Source: Nitrospinaceae bacterium
GTDB taxonomy: Bacteria; Nitrospinota; Nitrospinia; Nitrospinales; VA-1
Assembly (NCBI GenBank): GCA_029261675.1
Contig: JAJDBA010000221.1
Coordinates: 1 to 8,917 of the forward strand
Length of the DNA stretch: 8,917 nt
Reading direction: 5' to 3'
The notes beneath the pieces were generated by a model, which was not told the origin of the DNA, searched no databases, and saw nothing but the letters and a program-made list of their open reading frames with translations. The position numbers and the translations under genes were made by a program. Numbering within the stretch: the first letter of the stretch is position 1; each line of letters starts with the position of its first letter. This document shows, piece by piece, positions 1 to 6,906 of the stretch.

Positions 1-16
1 AGGCCTGATTTCAAAG

Positions 17-2353
17 ATGTCTAAAAAAGGCTCTTCCGGCAAAAAAAGCTCTTCTAATTCCCCAGATTTAGAATCGAGCGGGCCGAAGTTACGCAATCCC
101 AATCAAGCAAAAAAGGCACAAGCATTGGTGGAAAAGGCAATCAAGATGGCTCCTGAAATGGGTGTGGGTGATATCAAACTTTATTTGCCTCCCCCTGAAC
201 CTGAGTTGTTCATTGGAAGAAAAGAAATTTTTAAAGATGTTGTTTCGCGTACTGGCAAACCACCAGTAATGATCAGCTTCAGTGGTCATGCGGGTACAGG
301 CAAAACCACCCTGGCTGTAATGATGATTAAAAAGTTCTCTTCGCAGTTTCCTGGCGATCAGGTTTTTATGGATATGCGTGGCAGTGACCCGAAAGCTCCT
401 TCGCCTGTAGAAATAATGGGCCGAATCATCACCCGTTTCAAACCAAACCAAACTTTGCCAACAGACACTAAGGCTCTGGCAAAACTGTATCGAACAACTT
501 TAAAAAAACAAAAGGGAATGCTGATTCTCGATAATGCTGCTGGCCCAAAACAGATAAGACCTCTCATTCCCCCGCCTTCATGGCTTTTAATTGTCACTTC
601 CGTTAAATCTGTTAATCTGCCAGGTTTTGTTTCCATTGCACTGGATACTTTGGATTTTCTTGATTCGCACAATATGTTGACACGACTCTGCCCTAAACTC
701 AGTCATGCGATTAAAGAAATATCTAAAATCTGTAAAGACGTTCCACTCGCATTGGAATTGATTGGTAAATTATTTGCCATCAACGCCACTATGGACCCAG
801 AATACTTTGCCAATAAGTTTCGTGATGTTAAAAAAGGTTTGGGCCATGGTGACAACGAAACCATAGCAACGGGCATCGAAGCTTCGTTAAAATATAGCTA
901 CTCACTTTTGCCAGACAAGGCCGCAGTAGTGCTAAGAAAACTGACTGTTTTTCCTGGCTCCTTTAGCGCAAAAGCGCAATCATTTGTTTGCGAAGACCCA
1001 GGTAATTTATCGCTGATTGGTCTCGTACAATATGGCCTCGTTCAAACCAATGAAAACAATGACCGCTTTTCTCTGCATGATCTCGTAAGGAAATTTGTCA
1101 AACCCCTTATATCAGGTGGAGAACAAGGCATGGCCGAGCGACGTTTGGCTACCGAGTTTATGAACGCCTTGGAAACAGCGCAAAAATTAAGCCTCAAAGG
1201 TGGTAAAGCCCAAATCAAAGGCATGATGTTTTTCGATCAGGAATTGGATAACATTAAAGCCGGACAAGAATGGGCTCAGAAAAATTGTTCTAAGGATAAA
1301 GATGCCGCAAGAATTTGTAGCGCCTACACAGAAAATGGTGCCGAACTAATTGTAAAACGGTTACAACCTGCCGAAACCATCCGCTGGTTTGAAGCCGCTT
1401 TGTCTGCAGCTCAGCAACTGGACGATAAAGAAGCCGAACGTATGCATCTCTTGAATCTGGGGCCTGAATACAACAGATTAAACCAACCGCAAAGAGCATT
1501 GGAGTTTATGGAGCGCGCACTCTCTCTTTGCAAAAAATCTGGCGACACCCAGGGAGAAAAAACAGCACTCCGGCATTTGGGGGTGGCCTGCATGGCCTTG
1601 AAAAATTATAAACGCGCCATAGAATTTCTGGAACAAGACCTTAAATTTACCCAGGCGGCAGGAGAAAAATCCGAGGAGATGGGCATCTTGGAAAATCTGG
1701 GGGAAGCAAATAAACAAACCGGCGACTTTCAAAAGGCCGTCGATTATGGCGATCAAGCCCTTGAAATGGCAAAACAAAAAGAGGATAAACCAAAACAGGT
1801 TGATTTGTTGAATATGCTGGGGGAAACCTGTTTGGGCCTGGAAGAAATGGAAAAAGCTCTCGACTATTTTGAAAATGGCCTTGATCTGGCACAACGAACC
1901 AAAGGGGGGCATCCTCTGGAAACTGAATTGACCAAAAAGTTAAGCGAACTTGCCGTTAAATCTGGAGACATGGCCAAAGCCCTGATCTACCTCGAAAATG
2001 GTTTAGTCTCGGCACGAAAAAATAAGGACGTGCCGGGAGAAGGCCGCCTATTGATACAGCTAGGCAGCACGCATCAGGAGAATAATGAAAATGATCCGGC
2101 TGCAATTTACTTTGAAGATGCTTTGGAATTGTCAAAAAAAATTGGCGATCGAGAGTTGGAAGGCGAAGCACTCTGGAAAATATGTATTGGATTGGGCATT
2201 AAGGAAAAATTTATCGAAGCCAGTGAGCGTGCAAATGAAGTCTTAAAAATTTATGAAGAAATCAAGCATCCCGATATAATGACAGTGCGTACGCAAATAA
2301 GAAAATGGGGTGAAAACTCAACCATTGTAGATAACGAAAATTCGCCTGAATGA
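17..2353 (+). CDS. STAND-family NTPase: NB-ARC-like core plus C-terminal TPR array
   Basis: Probably an NTP-driven signalling switch. Seen: a Ser/Lys-rich, low-complexity N-terminus (1-60); a P-loop GHAGTGKTT at 90-98; a Walker B-like MLILDN at 168-173; a LLIVTS strand at 190-195; a GLPLAL-like DVPLAL at 241-246; a winged-helix region with LTVFPGSF (309-316) and LHDLVRKF (353-360). From about 430 to 750 come TPR-like helix pairs with the G of the LG (or equivalent) position near 441, 481, 521, 561, 601, 641, 682 and 722. Known: STAND NTPases sense through C-terminal repeats and usually signal through an N-terminal effector; none is recognisable here. No DNA-binding domain of the AfsR/SARP type is seen. 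The ATG at 17 has no good Shine-Dalgarno, and the frame is open back to base 1, so the true start may lie before the window. Family call is firm; cellular role (regulation, defence or other) is unknown. Confidence 0.85.
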   Translation: MSKKGSSGKKSSSNSPDLESSGPKLRNPNQAKKAQALVEKAIKMAPEMGVGDIKLYLPPPEPELFIGRKEIFKDVVSRTGKPPVMISFSGHAGTGKTTLAVMMIKKFSSQFPGDQVFMDMRGSDPKAPSPVEIMGRIITRFKPNQTLPTDTKALAKLYRTTLKKQKGMLILDNAAGPKQIRPLIPPPSWLLIVTSVKSVNLPGFVSIALDTLDFLDSHNMLTRLCPKLSHAIKEISKICKDVPLALELIGKLFAINATMDPEYFANKFRDVKKGLGHGDNETIATGIEASLKYSYSLLPDKAAVVLRKLTVFPGSFSAKAQSFVCEDPGNLSLIGLVQYGLVQTNENNDRFSLHDLVRKFVKPLISGGEQGMAERRLATEFMNALETAQKLSLKGGKAQIKGMMFFDQELDNIKAGQEWAQKNCSKDKDAARICSAYTENGAELIVKRLQPAETIRWFEAALSAAQQLDDKEAERMHLLNLGPEYNRLNQPQRALEFMERALSLCKKSGDTQGEKTALRHLGVACMALKNYKRAIEFLEQDLKFTQAAGEKSEEMGILENLGEANKQTGDFQKAVDYGDQALEMAKQKEDKPKQVDLLNMLGETCLGLEEMEKALDYFENGLDLAQRTKGGHPLETELTKKLSELAVKSGDMAKALIYLENGLVSARKNKDVPGEGRLLIQLGSTHQENNENDPAAIYFEDALELSKKIGDRELEGEALWKICIGLGIKEKFIEASERANEVLKIYEEIKHPDIMTVRTQIRKWGENSTIVDNENSPE

Positions 2354-2356
2354 ACG

Positions 2357-2448
2357 ACCCCGCTGCAAGCGGATGAGGTATCCGACGTAGATTTCCATTT
2401 AAAATGCGTGGCAAGCCATGGGGAATTAAACCCACTTTGTGGGATTAA
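2357..2448. repeat. Cluster of small hairpins, REP-like, in a convergent spacer
   Basis: Three short dyads follow one another between the STAND gene and glyQ. The first is CCGC (2360-2363) with GCGG (2369-2372), which competes with CGGAT (2370-2374) and ATCCG (2380-2384). The second is CGTGGC (2407-2412) with GCCATG (2415-2420), including one G-T pair. The third is CCCAC (2431-2435) with GTGGG (2439-2443). The first two share a GCAAGC core, as in degenerate repetitive extragenic palindromes. Calling them REP-like is inference, because no second copy outside this spacer can be seen. Confidence 0.35.
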
Positions 2449-2460
2449 GACTTATTTTTT
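2426..2460 (+). terminator. Possible terminator of the STAND gene
   Basis: On the plus strand, TTAA-A-CCCAC, loop TTT, then GTGGG-A-TTAA forms a stem with one A-A mismatch (2426-2448). A T-rich stretch follows, ending in six T (2455-2460). The gap of six bases between stem and T run makes it weak. It overlaps the 3' end of glyQ, whose Lys-Asn-Lys codons supply the T run on this strand, so the T run may be incidental. Confidence 0.35.
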
Positions 2461-3320
2461 AATAGAGGAAACTGCATGGCCTCTCTCTGCTGCACATAAA
2501 CTTCAGCACATAAACGTGCAAGGCTGCGAACCCTCCCTATAAAACCTGTGCGCTCGGTTACACTGATAGCCCCCCTCGCATCTAACAAATTAAACGCATG
2601 CGAACATTTCAACGTGTAATCATAAGCAGGAAGAACCAGTTCTTTTTCCAGTAATTCTTTTGCTTCTGCTTCATACATATCAAACCACTGAAATAATCGT
2701 TCCTTATTGGAAGCTTCGAAGTTATAACGGGAAAACTGTTTTTCCGTTTCGAGGTGGACATCGCCATACAAAAGATTTTCATTCCATTTCAAATCATAGA
2801 CATTTTCTACATTTTGCAAATACATGGCGATGCGTTCCAACCCATAAGTCAGCTCTGCGGTAACGGGTTTTAAATCTATACCTCCCACTTGCTGAAAATA
2901 AGTGAACTGAGTGATCTCCATACCATCCAGCCAGACTTCCCAACCTAGTCCCCAAGCTCCCAGAGTCGGCGATTCCCAATCATCTTCAACAAATCGAATA
3001 TCATGCTTCAGAGGGTCTACGCCTAAAACGGTGAGACTGTTTAAATATTGGTCCTGCACATCTTCTGGGGAGGGCTTAAGAATCACCTGGAACTGATAAT
3101 AGTGTTGAAGCCGGTTCGGGTTCTCTCCATATCTGCCATCTGTCGGGCGGCGAGAGGGCTCCACATAAGCAGCACTATAAGGTTCGGGACCCAGCACCCT
3201 GAAAAAAGTACAGGGATTAAACGTGCCCGCCCCCACCTCTATGTCATAAGGCTGATGGATGGCACACCCGCGTGATGCCCAAAAATTCTGAAGATTTAAA
3301 ATGATATCTTGAAAATACAT
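2445..3320 (-). CDS. glyQ: Glycyl-tRNA synthetase alpha subunit
   Basis: Catalytic alpha subunit of the bacterial alpha2beta2 glycyl-tRNA synthetase, which activates glycine with ATP in the cytoplasm. At 291 residues it matches the usual length (about 290-300). Highly conserved family stretches are visible: VGAGTFNPCTF (29-39), EPSRRPTDGRYGENPNR (54-70), HYYQFQV (73-79), LGAWGLGWEVW (120-130), the class II motif 3-like ELTYGLERIAMY (156-167), and LLDARGAISVTER near the C-terminus. The start MYFQDI fits the family. There is no Shine-Dalgarno before the ATG; the promoter-like sequence just upstream suggests a very short leader. The beta subunit gene glyS commonly follows glyQ directly, but here the next gene is the convergent STAND gene, so glyS must lie elsewhere or upstream of this window's view. 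Identity is essentially certain. Confidence 0.98.
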   Translation of the reverse strand: MYFQDIILNLQNFWASRGCAIHQPYDIEVGAGTFNPCTFFRVLGPEPYSAAYVEPSRRPTDGRYGENPNRLQHYYQFQVILKPSPEDVQDQYLNSLTVLGVDPLKHDIRFVEDDWESPTLGAWGLGWEVWLDGMEITQFTYFQQVGGIDLKPVTAELTYGLERIAMYLQNVENVYDLKWNENLLYGDVHLETEKQFSRYNFEASNKERLFQWFDMYEAEAKELLEKELVLPAYDYTLKCSHAFNLLDARGAISVTERTGFIGRVRSLARLCAEVYVQQREAMQFPLLKNKS

Positions 3321-3330
3321 AGCCGATAGG

Positions 3331-3359
3331 GTTTATCAGAGATCAACAAACAAAGTCAA
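3331..3359 (-). promoter_or_regulatory. Candidate sigma-70 promoter for glyQ
   Basis: On the minus strand TTGACT (3359-3354) matches the -35 consensus at 5 of 6 positions. After 16 bases comes GATAAA (3337-3332), matching TATAAT at 4 of 6; the alternative ATAAAC sits at a spacing of 17. Transcription would begin near 3325, only a few bases before the glyQ ATG, which agrees with the lack of a ribosome binding site. Prediction only. Confidence 0.4.
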
Positions 3360-3360
3360 C

Positions 3361-3377
3361 CCCCACTCCGCGTGGGG
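3361..3377. terminator. GC-rich hairpin upstream of glyQ, possible terminator of the 112-residue gene
   Basis: CCCCAC (3361-3366) pairs perfectly with GTGGGG (3372-3377) around a five-base loop. Read on the minus strand it is followed by GTTGACTTTGTTTGTTG, T-rich but interrupted, so it could end transcription from the gene at 3494-3832. It abuts the proposed glyQ -35 box, so it might instead affect glyQ expression. Confidence 0.4.
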
Positions 3378-3493
3378 CGAGATGGTCAGGTCCTTAATAG
3401 CCATACAATATCGTCAAGCTTTTAACTATAGGTTACTATTGTATTTTCACACAGGGTGTAGCTCGGTTATTCAAGTAAATAACACTGTAATGT

Positions 3494-3832
3494 TCAAATT
3501 GGGAATTGCAGTTGTGCTCCGGGGTAAGCTTTTTCGATAAGAATATCAATCACCTGCTTGATCGCTGCCACATGTTTTTGCGCCGATGGCATCGCATCAT
3601 AATCAGACTCTTTCTGATCGAGAGAGATAATTCCTTCTCCCAGGTAATTGCAGTAAAAGGCCCCTAATGGTTTAAATTTTTCCAGGGGCTCGTTTTCTTG
3701 ATGCGAATTTACAATCACCGTTTTTTGCGAACCTTCTTCGCCGGGATAAATTTCAAAAAGAGCGTGTTGCTTGCAATAAGCAAGTATCCGATCCATCTCG
3801 TCCGGTGAAATTGCTTTATATACCGTGTGCAA
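3494..3832 (-). CDS. Hypothetical protein, 112 residues, TTG start
   Basis: I do not recognise this protein. It has a mixed composition typical of a small soluble alpha/beta protein, with no signal peptide or membrane segment. Seen: an N-terminal ISPDEMDRILAYCK helix-like stretch, a central FKPLGAFYCNYLGEGIISL segment, and a C-terminal helix AAIKQVIDILIEKAYPG. The first in-frame start is TTG at 3832-3830, preceded by GGAACAG. An ATG lies 11 codons further in (3799-3797). The frame stays open upstream to the gspB stop codon, with 20 codons and no ATG between. A consensus GGAGGT lies at 3867-3862 but no normal start is properly spaced from it. A probable terminator separates it from gspB, so it may depend on readthrough or its own promoter. 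Coding status is likely; start and function are uncertain. Confidence 0.6.
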   Translation of the reverse strand: MHTVYKAISPDEMDRILAYCKQHALFEIYPGEEGSQKTVIVNSHQENEPLEKFKPLGAFYCNYLGEGIISLDQKESDYDAMPSAQKHVAAIKQVIDILIEKAYPGAQLQFPI

Positions 3833-3848
3833 TATTTCTGTTCCGAGT

Positions 3849-3892
3849 AAAAAAAATATCGACCTCCATTCCCTGCATTGGATGGAATGTCG
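3849..3892 (-). terminator. Probable intrinsic terminator of the gspA-gspB operon
   Basis: Directly after the gspB stop, the minus strand reads CATTCC (3889-3884), an 11-base loop, then GGAATG (3872-3867). An outer CGA/TCG pairing (3892-3890 with 3862-3860) is interrupted by a four-base bulge. Eight consecutive T follow (3856-3849). The stem is modest but the position and the T run are right. The downstream arm also contains the GGAGGT ribosome-binding-like sequence. Confidence 0.55.
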
Positions 3893-4663
3893 CTAGCGGC
3901 CGATATCCAGAAAAGCTGTTTGACCCTGATAAGCAAATACCGCACCCGTTGATTTTATTTTCATAAGAGTGGCCGAATCAATTGAATCTCCAACGCGCAT
4001 TTTATGATTATTACTTTTTGGGGTCGAAACAAATATGTGATTAGAAGAACTCTCTGGAGAAAAATAAATAATCCCTTTTACTTTTAAACCAGGAATAGAG
4101 AGACTTTTGTTGATTTGTGGAATATGAATTTCTTCCGGCTCGTCTGCCAGCGATTTTGCAGTTGCGATCAAAGACTGAATCTCATAAACATCTGGCGTTT
4201 GATGCTTCTGAGAGTTGGCTTTTGCAAATACGGTTGGCGGTTTGGCAGGCTCAATGACTCTCTCTACCTTGTCTGGAATTTCTTTTTCTACGGCATAAAA
4301 ATTATTCGTAGGCCTTTGAAAATGTTTTTCTTGTTCAGGAATATTTGAAAGTGGTATGCCGGGAACCGGTGTGACATATTGATTTTTTACTGGAACCGGG
4401 GCTTTATAGTAATCTGTTTTCGGCGGTAAAACTCGAGCAATTTGATTTTCTGGAGGACTTTTCTTCCATGTCCAAAAAAGGCCCAGCGCAATTCCACTGA
4501 ATAATATTGCACTTATTAAAAATATTTTTCGAGGGGTCTCTGAAGGTGAATCAAAAAAAAGTTTTTCTTCATCTTGAAGAACCAGTTCTTTTAAGTCCAA
4601 TCCCTTCTCTAAAACGCTTTTTTCTTCTTCAAGTTTTTTCAGCGTTTTTAAAATCGTGCTCAT
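3893..4663 (-). CDS. gspB: GspB-like type II secretion accessory protein
   Basis: An inner-membrane partner of GspA, thought to help insert or assemble the secretin pore through peptidoglycan. Seen in 256 residues: a cytoplasmic N-terminus MSTILKTLKKLEEEKS resembling the conserved start of GspB-type proteins; one membrane span at about 47-66 (IFLISAILFSGIALGLFW); a long Pro/Lys-rich periplasmic linker (about 68-180); and a C-terminal domain (about 188-256) with IPGLKVKGIIYF, MRVGDSI and FLDIGR, as in the periplasmic T2SSB-type domain. The ATG is preceded by a weak AGG. It starts 20 bases after the gspA stop, so the two are probably one transcript. The ORF ends at TAG, followed at once by a terminator. 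Similarity lies in the ends of the protein; the linker is unconserved in character. The gene name rests on architecture and neighbour. Confidence 0.82.
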   Translation of the reverse strand: MSTILKTLKKLEEEKSVLEKGLDLKELVLQDEEKLFFDSPSETPRKIFLISAILFSGIALGLFWTWKKSPPENQIARVLPPKTDYYKAPVPVKNQYVTPVPGIPLSNIPEQEKHFQRPTNNFYAVEKEIPDKVERVIEPAKPPTVFAKANSQKHQTPDVYEIQSLIATAKSLADEPEEIHIPQINKSLSIPGLKVKGIIYFSPESSSNHIFVSTPKSNNHKMRVGDSIDSATLMKIKSTGAVFAYQGQTAFLDIGR

Positions 4664-4683
4664 TTGCTATGCCTGTATATGAG

Positions 4684-6765
4684 TTACCGGGTTACTAATT
4701 CCGGGGTTTGATAAATTTGCAGAAGGTTATACACAAGCATCTTGCTATCTATTTGAAATTTGCCATCATCTTTAATATTGTTGTTACGCTGAAGCCTTCT
4801 GACAGCTCGAATCGTTTTAGGTCCGTATAAAGGAGCCTCTCTCCCCTGAAAATAACCAAGGAGTCGTAGATTTTTTTGCAGCCAAACCGCTTCTTTACCT
4901 TTGAACCCCAGATCAAATGATTCCGGTAGGTTTTCAAAATCTTTCCATAATACAATCGCTTTTCTTGTCCAGATCGAATTGATAATTGAAAGCGGCATTT
5001 CAATTTTATCCACCGACCCAAATATACCTGTATCCCCGTTAATAGAAGACAAGGCCAGATATTTGGTTCCCTGCGCATTAGGAAGTGCAATCTCTAACAG
5101 CGCAGGATAATTGAGGCTCTGCAATCGCTTCATAGTTCCATTCATTTCATATTGAAGTAACTGGTTATCCTCTATCAATATATCCAGGTCTTCTTTGTCT
5201 TGAAGCGTTTCGGGAGCAATATTCCAGGCTTCGAAAATCCATTTAATAGCCTCCAGCTTACTTTCCATGAGCGTCAAGCTGGATAGATAGGTTACAAGTT
5301 TTTCCGAATCCGATATGCTCAACATTCCATTGCTTGGAATCGGTTTTGGAGCAGCTTCTACAACAGCCGGTTGTTGCACCACCTCAGGTACATTCACTGG
5401 AGAACTCGGAGCAACTGTTACTGAAGCTGCAGAATAGTTGACCAGTTCACCCGGTGACGATAAGTCGATAGGATCTTCTTTAATTAAAGCGGCAATGTCT
5501 TTGCCTTGAGGTTTATTGTCGAATTCCGGTAACGCAAAAAAGTTCAGAGCAAAGAAGCCAATTCCCGCCGCAATCGCCGAGGGAATCACCAGCTTCCAAA
5601 GTTTATCGGTCCAGGATTCAAGCGGCGCTAGATTGCCAATATCTTTTATAGCCGTTTTAACAATCTGCGGAATAATCTTTTTGGTGCCTTCGGTATAAGC
5701 GATCAACAAAGTTCGGTCACAGATGACATTGATCATTCGCGGAATCCCGCGCGAATAACGAAACACCGTTTCGACTGCTGGACGAGAAAAACGAACCTTC
5801 CCTTTTCCTAAAGCCACATTCAACCTATGTTGAATATAACCACGAGTCTCTTCCAGGTTTAGAGGTAACAGTTCCCACTGAATGGTGATGCGTTGGCGCA
5901 ACTGACGCAATCCGTCTTTGGCTAAAACTTTTTCCAACTCCGGCTGACCGATCAATACAATCTGTATGAGTTTTTCAGTATCGGTTTCAAGATTCGAAAG
6001 CAATCTCAGTTGTTCCATAACCTTGGGTTCTAAATCTTGAGCTTCATCAATGATAACGACCACTCTGTGGCCTTTTGCCCGTTCTTCCAGTAAAAAAGCG
6101 TTGAGCAGATCGATCAGTTTCTTTTTGCTTTTACTTTTGCCGGGCAATCCCAACTCACTGTTGATAGTCTGTAACAATTCAAGTTCATTGATGGCCGGAT
6201 TAAATATATAAGCAATATTAAAATCGGTTCTTAGCTCCCTTAGAAAACTACGGCATATCATCGTCTTGCCTGTTCCCACTTCGCCGATAATTTTTAAGAA
6301 ACCATTATTCTCTTGTAAACCATAAACCAGATGCGCCAGCACTTCTTTATGTTTCGGACTCAAATAGAGATATTTGGGATCAGGGGTAAGGTCGAACGGC
6401 TTTTCAGAAAAACCAAAAAAATCCTGATAAACATTTTGATGTTTTGGATTTTTAGACGAATCCTTGCGACCCATAAATTGAAGGGGGCCTGGTTTAACAG
6501 GCACAGATGGTTCCGGCCTTTTTTTTACTTGAGCCACTGCGTCATAGGCTTCTCGCTTTTCTTTATTAGAGAGCGTGTCATAGGCCTCTTGTGCCGCTTC
6601 GATCTGCTCCTTCAAGGTAGGCTGGTCTGGTGAGTTTCTCTTACCTTCCGAAGAATCAAACTCGCCTATTAGCTTCTGATAGGCACGGTCGATCTCTTTT
6701 TGGTTGGCGTTGGGTTCTACTCCCAGCAGCTTATAAAAATCCGTTGATTGAACTTCGGTTATCAT
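4684..6765 (-). CDS. gspA: GspA/ExeA-like AAA ATPase with an N-terminal J-like domain and peptidoglycan-binding domain
   Basis: Membrane ATPase of the ExeA/GspA family, which binds peptidoglycan and with GspB promotes secretin assembly. Domain order in 693 residues: J-like domain (about 8-77, DFYKLLGVEPNANQKEI to EAYDTLSNKEKREAYD); basic linker; family signature FFGFSEKPFDLTPDPKYLYL (116-135); Walker A GEVGTGKT (161-168); Walker B VVVIIDEAQ (235-243); LIGQPEL (271-277); RQRIT (290-294); SRGIPRMIN (338-346); membrane span about 392-412; Pro/Val-rich linker; a domain resembling the Cys-less C39-like region (about 485-608); and a peptidoglycan-binding repeat (about 617-683, WLQKNLRLLGYF, YGPKTIRAVRRLQ). 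Odd: the J domain has FDSS where YHPD is expected, so DnaK stimulation is unlikely. The ATG has GGAAG seven bases upstream. No other gsp genes are in the window. Confidence 0.9.
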   Translation of the reverse strand: MITEVQSTDFYKLLGVEPNANQKEIDRAYQKLIGEFDSSEGKRNSPDQPTLKEQIEAAQEAYDTLSNKEKREAYDAVAQVKKRPEPSVPVKPGPLQFMGRKDSSKNPKHQNVYQDFFGFSEKPFDLTPDPKYLYLSPKHKEVLAHLVYGLQENNGFLKIIGEVGTGKTMICRSFLRELRTDFNIAYIFNPAINELELLQTINSELGLPGKSKSKKKLIDLLNAFLLEERAKGHRVVVIIDEAQDLEPKVMEQLRLLSNLETDTEKLIQIVLIGQPELEKVLAKDGLRQLRQRITIQWELLPLNLEETRGYIQHRLNVALGKGKVRFSRPAVETVFRYSRGIPRMINVICDRTLLIAYTEGTKKIIPQIVKTAIKDIGNLAPLESWTDKLWKLVIPSAIAAGIGFFALNFFALPEFDNKPQGKDIAALIKEDPIDLSSPGELVNYSAASVTVAPSSPVNVPEVVQQPAVVEAAPKPIPSNGMLSISDSEKLVTYLSSLTLMESKLEAIKWIFEAWNIAPETLQDKEDLDILIEDNQLLQYEMNGTMKRLQSLNYPALLEIALPNAQGTKYLALSSINGDTGIFGSVDKIEMPLSIINSIWTRKAIVLWKDFENLPESFDLGFKGKEAVWLQKNLRLLGYFQGREAPLYGPKTIRAVRRLQRNNNIKDDGKFQIDSKMLVYNLLQIYQTPELVTR

Positions 6766-6782
6766 GCGCTTTCTTCCATCTG

Positions 6783-6850
6783 GTTAGTTAAGTATCATTC
6801 ACTCTCACAAAAAAATATCTGTAAGATACTGATAGTTAGCTTGTTAGTTA
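6783..6850. repeat. GTTAGTTA direct repeats upstream of gspA
   Basis: GTTAGTTA occurs at 6783-6790 and 6843-6850, exactly 60 bases apart start to start. A related AGTTAG lies at 6834-6839. The copies flank the probable gspA leader, so they could be operator half-sites, but such AT-rich octamers can recur by chance. Confidence 0.3.
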
Positions 6851-6889
6851 GATAATAGACTTTTGCATAACTTTTTCTTTAAATTTAGA

Positions 6890-6906
6890 GGATAATATCA
6901 TTATCC
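6890..6906. promoter_or_regulatory. Perfect 17-base palindrome, candidate operator
   Basis: GGATAAT (6890-6896), spacer ATC, ATTATCC (6900-6906): seven-base arms with no mismatch. The GATAAT/ATTATC arms resemble Fur-box hexamers, but the spacing differs from the classical 19-base Fur box. It lies about 125 bases before gspA and 234 before yacG, suitable for a dimeric regulator. The regulator is unknown. Confidence 0.45.

Noticed and set aside
1411..1912. Long open frames on the minus strand inside the STAND gene as overlapping genes.
   Set aside because: They lie opposite the TPR region, show no family features, and the plus-strand protein explains the sequence fully.
3464..3483. GTTATT/AATAAC inverted repeat after the 112-residue gene as its terminator.
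   Set aside because: AT-only apart from the end pair and no T run follows on the minus strand; the GC-rich hairpin at 3361-3377 is a better candidate.
6762..6779. Five-codon mini-ORF (MEESA) whose TGA overlaps the gspA ATG, suggesting translational coupling.
   Set aside because: Its ATG has no ribosome site of its own, and the GGAAG inside it works as the gspA ribosome site; most likely chance.
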